From assembly GCA_937975525.1 (NCBI GenBank), contig CALJUJ010000562.1:1-11132 (forward strand): a DNA stretch of 11,132 nucleotides, given 5' to 3'. Made by a program: the position numbers and the translations under genes. Numbering within the stretch: position 1 is the first letter of the stretch; every line of letters begins with the position of its first letter. The stretch comes from an uncultured bacterium. GTDB lineage: Bacteria; Desulfobacterota; Binatia; HRBIN30. Of the stretch, positions 6,813 through 11,132 are shown one piece after another. The notes under the pieces are model-generated. The model had not been told where the DNA came from and searched no databases. It saw only the letters and a program-made list of their open reading frames with translations.

Positions 6813-7427
6813 TCAACTATCTCGACCCTTCGGGTCGGGTCGTGGCGGGTCCCGCTCGACGGTGAGAGTGCTGCGCGCGATCGACTCGAAGACGGCGCGG
6901 ATGCGTGCGTAGGTTACGTCACTCGCTTCGTGGAGGTGCGAGAGCAGGCCTTCGAGGCAAAGCGCCAGCGCGCGGAAGATCAACGGATCGATGCGGTGTC
7001 CGGTCGCGCGTTCGTAGTTGGTGACGCCGTCGCTGCACAGCGCGTCGAGAAGGCGGCGACGTGCCGGGGCGAGCGCGGATCCGGTGCGCATCGCCTCGGT
7101 TTGCAGCAGCAACGACAGCTTGGCGTCGGCCTGCCAGAGCGCGAGGTACTTATCGGCCGCCTGCAGCGCGCGGTCGACCGGGTCATCGGCGGTCGTTGCG
7201 GCGCGGATCGCCTCGAGGGTCGCGTCGGTGAGGATCTCGAAGAGCGCGCGCAGAGCGTCTTCCTTGCTGTGGAAGTGAAGATAGAAGGTGCGGCGCGACA
7301 GTCCGGCGGCGGCCAGGATGTCCTGTACGGTGGTTGCGGCGATGCCTTTGCGCATGATGGCGCGAGCGGTGCCTTCGAGGCACCTCGCCCGGGTTGCCTG
7401 CTCACTCAACGAAGAAATCATCGCCAT
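6813..7427 (-). CDS. TetR/AcrR family transcriptional regulator
   Basis: DNA-binding regulator of 204 residues, the usual TetR size. The helix-turn-helix lies at about residues 33-52 (TVQDILAAAGLSRRTFYLHF), followed by the common HSKEDALRALFE. The rest is a variable helical ligand-binding and dimer domain. AGGAG sits eight bases before ATG 7427; an in-frame ATG two codons later (7421) is an alternative. It is first in a minus-strand operon. The next candidate start is only 6 bases beyond its stop (12 more for ATG 6794), then dhmA follows. TetR proteins commonly repress their own operon until a ligand binds, so it may sense a substrate or product handled by the downstream genes. The ligand is not predictable from this sequence. 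Confidence 0.92.
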   Translation of the reverse strand: MAMISSLSEQATRARCLEGTARAIMRKGIAATTVQDILAAAGLSRRTFYLHFHSKEDALRALFEILTDATLEAIRAATTADDPVDRALQAADKYLALWQADAKLSLLLQTEAMRTGSALAPARRRLLDALCSDGVTNYERATGHRIDPLIFRALALCLEGLLSHLHEASDVTYARIRAVFESIARSTLTVERDPPRPDPKGRDS

Positions 7428-7515
7428 CGATCGATCTCCTCACCCCGCCGGGGCCGCGCTGCGCCCGGCTCGATGGTATCCAGTGCGTATATCCATTGGA
7501 TCACGTCTGGAGATA

Positions 7516-7544
7516 CCGATAGCCCAGCCGTCGCTGGATGTAAA
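7516..7544 (-). promoter_or_regulatory. Candidate promoter of the tetR-dhmA operon
   Basis: Reading the minus strand, TTTACA (7544-7539, five of six to the -35 consensus) and TATCGG (7521-7516, three of six to the -10) are exactly 17 bases apart. They lie about 90-115 bases upstream of the tetR start. The good -35, the spacing and the inverted repeats in and beside the spacer support it; the -10 is poor. Confidence 0.4.
7524..7537. promoter_or_regulatory. Candidate TetR operator in the promoter spacer
   Basis: CCAGC-CGTC-GCTGG is an inverted repeat with 5-bp arms. It sits fully between the proposed -35 and -10 elements, a common place for a TetR-family repressor to bind. Other palindromes nearby are ATGTATACAT (7549-7558, perfect) and ATCCATTGGAT (7491-7501), so the true operator is not settled. 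Confidence 0.35.
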
Positions 7545-7548
7545 CGCC

Positions 7549-7558
7549 ATGTATACAT
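7549..7558. promoter_or_regulatory. Perfect palindrome ATGTATACAT, alternative operator
   Basis: An AT-rich perfect 10-bp palindrome in a GC-rich setting, just upstream of the proposed -35 of the tetR operon. An ATGTA half-site recurs 11 bases to its left on the plus strand (7538-7542), about one helical turn away. This fits an operator with an accessory half-site, but chance is possible. Confidence 0.35.
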
Positions 7559-7607
7559 TTGGCGACGATCGCGCAGCCTGCGGAGACCCAGGGCGAATGC
7601 CCATCGC

Positions 7608-7687
7608 TGTAGCGTCCGCCGTCCCGGCGGAAAGGCGCGGTGCAGCGGGGCATGAGCTGGCCACCCGCCGAGACGGCGGGCGCTACA
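7608..7687. repeat. BIME-like copy 1 (complete)
   Basis: The left GTAG-REP is at 7608-7631 and the inverted right REP at 7664-7687, which ends CGGGCGCTACA. The left arm differs from the reverse complement of the right at three of 24 positions. The core contains GCAGCGGGGCATGAGCTGGC. Confidence 0.85.
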
Positions 7688-7724
7688 GGGAGCGATAGCG
7701 GGGCGAGGCGCGAATGCCCATCGC

Positions 7725-7800
7725 TGTAGCGTCCGCCGTCCCGGCGGAAGGCGGGGTGCGGGGCATGAGCCGGCCACCCGCCGAGACCGCGGGCGCTACA
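7725..7800. repeat. BIME-like copy 2 (complete, core shorter)
   Basis: The left REP is at 7725-7748 and the right REP at 7777-7800. The core is four bases shorter than in copy 1. The right hairpin has a base change (GACCGC for GACGGC) that weakens its stem. Confidence 0.85.
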
Positions 7801-7837
7801 GAGAGCGATAGCGGGGCGAGGCGCGAATGCCCATCGC

Positions 7838-7905
7838 TGTAGCGTCCGCCGTCCCGGCGGAAGGCGGGGTGCAGCGGGGCATGAGCCGGCCACCCGCCGA
7901 GACGG
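7838..7905. repeat. BIME-like copy 3 (right REP truncated)
   Basis: The left REP is intact at 7838-7861. The right arm matches only over 7893-7905 (CCCGCCGAGACGG), then the sequence changes to TTCGCGTTG. The terminal 11 bases with the GTAG head are missing, so the array ends abruptly 41 bases before the next gene's start. Confidence 0.85.
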
Positions 7906-7946
7906 TTCGCGTTGTGCACCCGCACCGATCGATCTATGGATGCCCC

Positions 7947-9086
7947 ATGTCGCGCGTTCTTCCTGCCGTTGCCGCCGCGTTCGTCACGGCGCTCGTCGCC
8001 GGGCCGACGTGCGCGTTTGCGGCTGCGGACATTCTCGTCGCCGGCGGCACGGATCTCATCATCATCGACGCCGACCGCAACGGTCCCGATCCGAACGACT
8101 GCATCCTGCGCGCGACGTACGACGCGCCGAACATCACGATCCACAAGGGGTGCAGTGGCGGAACCACGCTCGCCAGCCTCTTCGCTGGCCAGGACTCGAG
8201 CAGCGACTTTCTCGAGGTGGTGGTCGGATCCACGTCGCAGCCGACCGGAGCCCACGGTGCGCTGCCGCAGCTCGCGACCCTGTTTCGAGTGCCCTTCACG
8301 CTGGATGCGTACGAGGAGTTCCCGCCCGGGACGCCGCCCGACGGGTTCCCGGCCGCGCTGAACACGGTCGAGTTCGAGAAGGACGATGCCGTCCTCGCTA
8401 CCGGGTATCTCTGCGATGCCGCAGGCCCGAGCGTGCTCATCGACTTCACGATCGCGTCGGTGACGATCCCGCTGTCCTACTTCCCGAGTGCCGCGAACCC
8501 CACGCACGTCACCATTCCGAACCTGCCGTACGAGCTCGATCCGCCGAACCTCGGCTCGTTCACGATCGCCGACGTGCACATCCCGCTGCAGGACGGCCGG
8601 GTGACGGTCGGTATCGACGGCGAGAGCCCTCTGCTGGTCGACATCCCTCTCGACGCCCTCGACTCCTGCCGTACCCGGAGCGCCGCGCCGGCCGTGTCGA
8701 CCTGGATGGTCGGGATTCTCATCGCCGGCCGGCTGGCCATCGGCGCGACGCGCGCGCGCCGAACGGCCTGCTCAACGCGCGAGGTGCCGCGCCAGCGACG
8801 GCGGCAGCCTCGCGCTGTGTCCCGAACATCGACGCGCCGAGGAGAGCAGGAGAGCCATGGCTGCAGCCGATCAGGTCCCTACGGGTTCGAGATTTCATGC
8901 GAAGAGCGAAGGCGCCGAGGTCATCGCCGGCATCGATCTCGCCGGCAAGACCGCGATCGTGACCGGTGGCTACAGCGGCATCGGCTTGGAGACGGTTCGC
9001 GCGCTCGCGGCTCGCGGGATGACGGTCTTGGTTCCCGTTCGCTCGCCCGAGAAGGCCGCCGAGGCTCTGGCCGGCGTCGCGGGTGA
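7947..9086 (+). CDS. Secreted protein of unknown function with sorting-signal-like tail; frame runs on into the SDR gene
   Basis: ATG at 7947 begins a clear signal peptide, MSRVLPAVAAAFVTALVAGP to about AFA (25). About 215 residues of a beta-rich, mostly uncharacterised region follow, with cysteines at 52, 69, 156 and 241. Residues 248-272 look like a C-terminal sorting tail: PAVSTW, a hydrophobic stretch with one odd Arg (GILIAGRLAIGAT) and a basic end RARR. This resembles IPTL/PEP-CTERM type exosortase signals. The natural protein probably ended near 8762, but no frame has a stop between there and 8962. This frame continues to 9086, overlapping the SDR gene by 230 bases in a different frame with an Arg-rich, unlikely sequence. 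Stop loss or a frameshift is likely; (CG)5 at 8749-8758 is a possible slip site. No good ribosome binding site precedes the ATG. Confidence 0.65.
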   Translation: MSRVLPAVAAAFVTALVAGPTCAFAAADILVAGGTDLIIIDADRNGPDPNDCILRATYDAPNITIHKGCSGGTTLASLFAGQDSSSDFLEVVVGSTSQPTGAHGALPQLATLFRVPFTLDAYEEFPPGTPPDGFPAALNTVEFEKDDAVLATGYLCDAAGPSVLIDFTIASVTIPLSYFPSAANPTHVTIPNLPYELDPPNLGSFTIADVHIPLQDGRVTVGIDGESPLLVDIPLDALDSCRTRSAAPAVSTWMVGILIAGRLAIGATRARRTACSTREVPRQRRRQPRAVSRTSTRRGEQESHGCSRSGPYGFEISCEERRRRGHRRHRSRRQDRDRDRWLQRHRLGDGSRARGSRDDGLGSRSLAREGRRGSGRRRG

Positions 9087-9834
9087 GGTGCGCACGGCGG
9101 CGATGGATCTCGGCGATCTCGGCTCCGTGCGGCGCTTTGGCGAGAGCGTGGTCGGCGAGGTGAAGCACCTCGATCTGCTGATCAACAATGCCGGTGTCAT
9201 GGCCTGTCCCGAGTCGCGCATCGGACCGGGCTGGGAGCTGCAGTTCGGCGTCAACCACATGGGGCACTTCGCACTGACCGCGTCGCTGCTGCCGCTGCTC
9301 GAGAAGACGCCGGGCGCGCGTGTGGTGGCTTTGTCGTCGACGGGACACAAGCTCAGCGACATTCGTTGGGACGACGTACATTTCGCGCGTGGGGGCTACG
9401 ACAAGTGGCAGGCGTATGGGCAGGCGAAGACGGCGAACGCATTGTTCGCGAATGCGCTGTCGCGGCGGCTTCGTGCCAGCGGCGGGCTGGCATTCTCGGT
9501 GCACCCGGGGGGCATCTTCACCCCGCTGCAGCGCCACCTGGGCAAGGAAGAGATGATCCGGCTCGGCTGGCTCGGCGAGGACGGCGAACCGAGCGAGCTC
9601 GCGAAGGCGGGCTTCAAGACGCCGTCGCAGGGCTGCTCGACGACGTTGTGGGCGGCGACCGCCACCGCGCTTGCCGGCAAGCCGGGGGTGTACTGCGAAG
9701 ACTGCGACATCGCGACACGGACGGATCCCGAAAGTCCCTTCGCTCGCTACGTGGGTGTCAACGCGCACGCTTGCGACGACGAAGCCGCGGAGAAGCTGTG
9801 GACGATGAGCGAGGAGATGCTGTCTGCCGCGTAG
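8857..9834 (+). CDS. Short-chain dehydrogenase/reductase, NAD(P)-dependent
   Basis: Classical-fold SDR of 325 residues, somewhat longer than the 250-residue core family and like the retinol-dehydrogenase/WWOX-type group. The motifs are TGGYSGIG (36-43, cofactor loop), NNAG (110-113), N133 in GVNHMGHF, the catalytic Ser in VVALSS (156-161), and YGQAK with Y187 and K191. R62 at the end of the second strand hints at NADP(H). It would oxidise or reduce an alcohol/carbonyl pair in the cytosol; the substrate is unknown. The ribosome binding site AGGAG at 8848-8852 supports ATG 8857. The preceding frame overlaps its start, and an intrinsic terminator follows about 180 bases after its stop. Confidence 0.93.
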   Translation: MAAADQVPTGSRFHAKSEGAEVIAGIDLAGKTAIVTGGYSGIGLETVRALAARGMTVLVPVRSPEKAAEALAGVAGEVRTAAMDLGDLGSVRRFGESVVGEVKHLDLLINNAGVMACPESRIGPGWELQFGVNHMGHFALTASLLPLLEKTPGARVVALSSTGHKLSDIRWDDVHFARGGYDKWQAYGQAKTANALFANALSRRLRASGGLAFSVHPGGIFTPLQRHLGKEEMIRLGWLGEDGEPSELAKAGFKTPSQGCSTTLWAATATALAGKPGVYCEDCDIATRTDPESPFARYVGVNAHACDDEAAEKLWTMSEEMLSAA

Positions 9835-10015
9835 CTCCGCGCCGCACCCTGGCAGGTCTGCCTACGTCCTGCGTCTCCGCATGGATTCACCGTTGCGCGA
9901 GCGACGCCCGCGCCGGTGCCCGAGGCGGCGACCTCCACGACGGGAGTTGGGCGGGCAGGCGGCGATTTGGTTCTTCGCCGGCAGGCATTGCTGCAAGCGC
10001 CTTCGTCCGCCGCCG

Positions 10016-10041
10016 GCCGTGTCCCTGACGGCTCGTTTTTT
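10016..10041 (+). terminator. Intrinsic terminator after the SDR gene
   Basis: GCCGT (10016-10020), a 7-base loop and ACGGC (10028-10032), extendable by one G-U pair, are followed within three bases by six T residues (10036-10041). The stem is short, but the T-run is unusual in this GC-rich window. Confidence 0.6.
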
Positions 10042-10098
10042 CCTTGTGGCGGAGTCTCGAGCCGGGCTCTATGAGTGGAATGCGAGGAGTCGAACGCG

Positions 10099-11132
10099 GT
10101 GCAGACTTTTGATCGTGCGTACTCGATCGAGACGGTGCGGCTCACCCGAGAGCGGATGCGCTACGGTGCTGCCGTCTTCCTCGGAGCCTACGGGGCCGCG
10201 TGGATCTTCGAGTCCACCAGCAACCCCAGCCGTATGGGGCTCTATGCAAAGCTGTACGCCCTCGAAGCGCTGGTATGTCTGCTCTCCGTGTACGTTCTCG
10301 GGCGAACCGAGACGCGACGAGGAGCCGTTGCCGTAGCACTGAGCACTTTCGCCGCGCTCGCCGTCCTGACCACGGCCTACCATGTCGTCGCACCCGGTGA
10401 GATCGAGGTGCTGACGATGGCGCTGACCTTTTGCATCGTCGGCTCGATGGTCCTTTTCCCGTGGGGTGCCACCGCCCAGACGGTTGCCGCGTTCATCGGA
10501 GCGTCGCTCTGCGGCTTCGCTCTTTGGCAGGGCGTTCCGGCCCGCACCCTTCCGGGGCTCGGTCCTGCCGCTCTCGGCTTCGCCTCCTTTCTCACCATTT
10601 TCGGAGCGCGGTTTCTCGATCGCTACCGTTCGGATCTTCTGCGTCGCGAGATCCAACTCGAAGAAGTCAGCCGTGCTCGCGCCGACGCCGACGAGGCGCG
10701 TCGCGCCGAGGCCCCCGTGCAGGCGGCGCTGGCCCGGGTCGGCGAGGAGCTCATCGCCTATCTCGACCGCCCGCTCCTGTTGAATCGACTCTGTGAGGTC
10801 ACCGCCGAGGTTGTCGGTTGCGATCTCAGCCACACCCTGCTGTGGAATCCGGAGCGCCAGGCGTACCGACCCGTGGCCGAGTTCGGCGCAACCGCCGACG
10901 AACACGAGCTGTTGCGCGTTCTCGAGATCCCGCCTGCCGTCGCCGAACGCCTGCTGCAGAGCTTCGTCGATGACGTCGCCGCGCTCGACGGCGCGCAGAG
11001 CATCGGCTCGGATGGTGCCGCCGCCGCGGGCGGTGTCGCGCAGGTCTACATCGCGCTGCGACGCGGGGTCGAGGTCGTCGGGATCCAGGTCGCTGCCTGG
11101 CGCAAGCAGTCGAGTCCGTTGTCGCTGGAGCG
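10099..11132 (+). CDS. Six-helix membrane sensor with GAF domain, probable signalling protein (3' end outside window)
   Basis: An open frame with a GTG start runs off the window end, showing 344 complete codons. AGGAG at 10085-10089 lies nine bases before GTG 10099, and an in-frame stop lies at 10072. Six hydrophobic segments are visible at about 22-37, 50-68, 76-97, 103-121, 126-143 and 155-172. A charged, Ala/Arg/Glu-rich probable coiled coil follows (about 178-215). A GAF-like domain begins near 218 (ELIAYLDRPLLLNRLCEVTA, then VVGCDLSHTLLWNPERQAYR) and continues to the edge. Proteins of this build usually end in a histidine kinase, GGDEF or cyclase output domain, but that part is not in view. 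It begins a new transcription unit after the terminator at 10041. Confidence 0.82.
   Translation, partial: MQTFDRAYSIETVRLTRERMRYGAAVFLGAYGAAWIFESTSNPSRMGLYAKLYALEALVCLLSVYVLGRTETRRGAVAVALSTFAALAVLTTAYHVVAPGEIEVLTMALTFCIVGSMVLFPWGATAQTVAAFIGASLCGFALWQGVPARTLPGLGPAALGFASFLTIFGARFLDRYRSDLLRREIQLEEVSRARADADEARRAEAPVQAALARVGEELIAYLDRPLLLNRLCEVTAEVVGCDLSHTLLWNPERQAYRPVAEFGATADEHELLRVLEIPPAVAERLLQSFVDDVAALDGAQSIGSDGAAAAGGVAQVYIALRRGVEVVGIQVAAWRKQSSPLSLE

Larger units (their letters stand above)
7591..7905. repeat. Tandem BIME-like array of GTAG-headed REP hairpins
   Basis: Three copies of a composite element start at 7608, 7725 and 7838 (steps of 117 and 113 bases). Each has a left arm TGTAGCGTCCGCCGTCCCGG followed by CGGA, a core of about 28-32 bases, and a right arm that is the inverted form (21 of 24 positions in copy one). 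Each arm alone can fold (CCGCC...GGCGG) and carries a GTAG head. That is the layout of REP sequences linked to RAYT-type (REP-associated tyrosine) transposases, paired head-out as in BIMEs. Copies are separated by a conserved linker (AGCGATAGCGGGGCGAGGCG, then CGAATGCCCATCGC), which itself carries AGCGAT/ATCGCT ends. The open frames here are products of the repeats, not genes. Confidence 0.85.

Noticed and set aside
7418..7893. Minus-strand frames with repeated RRTLQRWAF-type peptides
   Set aside because: The peptide repeats merely reflect the DNA repeats; no ribosome binding site or domain.
7591..7905. CRISPR-like array
   Set aside because: The period of 113-117 bases is too long, the units are conserved across both arms and linker with no unique spacers, and no cas genes are near.
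7827..7946. Upstream extension of the secreted protein frame to the ATG at 7827
   Set aside because: The extension is translated repeat sequence, and the signal peptide begins at 7947.
10071..10112. 13-codon ORF overlapping the start of the GAF sensor gene
   Set aside because: Very short, no ribosome binding site and no leader-peptide features such as codon runs or an attenuator.

Overview
This is a GC-rich bacterial window. Short spacers, strong GC preference at third codon positions and recognisable bacterial families all point that way. The mix of secondary-metabolism style oxidoreductases (a cholesterol-oxidase-like GMC enzyme, a GST, an aldo/keto-reductase-like protein, a haloalkane dehalogenase and an SDR), secreted proteins with Thr-Pro linkers, and small lipoproteins would suit an uncultured deltaproteobacterial-type lineage such as Binatota or Myxococcota. 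That placement is inference only; no rRNA or marker gene is present.

Layout, left to right. Positions 1-66 are the right part of a dispersed palindromic repeat. Next come a Tat-exported GMC flavin oxidoreductase (126-1733, +) and a GST-fold protein with an extra C-terminal domain (1865-2797, +). These face a von Willebrand A (VWA) lipoprotein (2930-3670, -) across a strong shared hairpin. A 562-base stretch without a convincing gene follows. Then comes a 39-codon small ORF (4233-4352, +) that overlaps, by ATGA, an aldo/keto-reductase-fold protein (4349-5161, +) whose catalytic tetrad appears lost. That gene's stop overlaps the stop of a convergent haloalkane dehalogenase (5158-6078, -).

The dehalogenase is the last gene of a compact minus-strand operon. 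The order is TetR regulator (7427-6813), then a secreted protein of unknown function that appears frameshifted just after its signal peptide (6806-6097), then dehalogenase. A plausible promoter with inverted repeats lies upstream of tetR, so self-regulated, ligand-responsive expression of the dehalogenase is a reasonable inference.

Positions 7591-7905 hold three tandem copies (period 117 and 113 bp) of the same palindromic repeat seen at the left edge. Each copy is a pair of inverted REP-like hairpins with a GTAG head, so the array looks like a BIME (a composite element built from paired REPs). The last copy is truncated. Right of it are a secreted protein with a sorting-signal-like tail whose reading frame runs on into the next gene (7947-9086, +), a classical SDR (8857-9834, +), an intrinsic terminator, and the 5' part of a six-helix membrane sensor with a GAF domain (10099 to the window end, +).

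The most notable points are the GTAG-REP/BIME array with a dispersed copy, the TetR-controlled dehalogenase operon with a broken secreted partner, the aldo/keto reductase without its catalytic residues plus its coupled small ORF, and the open-ended frame of the secreted protein at 7947. I did not find a clear new multi-gene defence or metabolic system.
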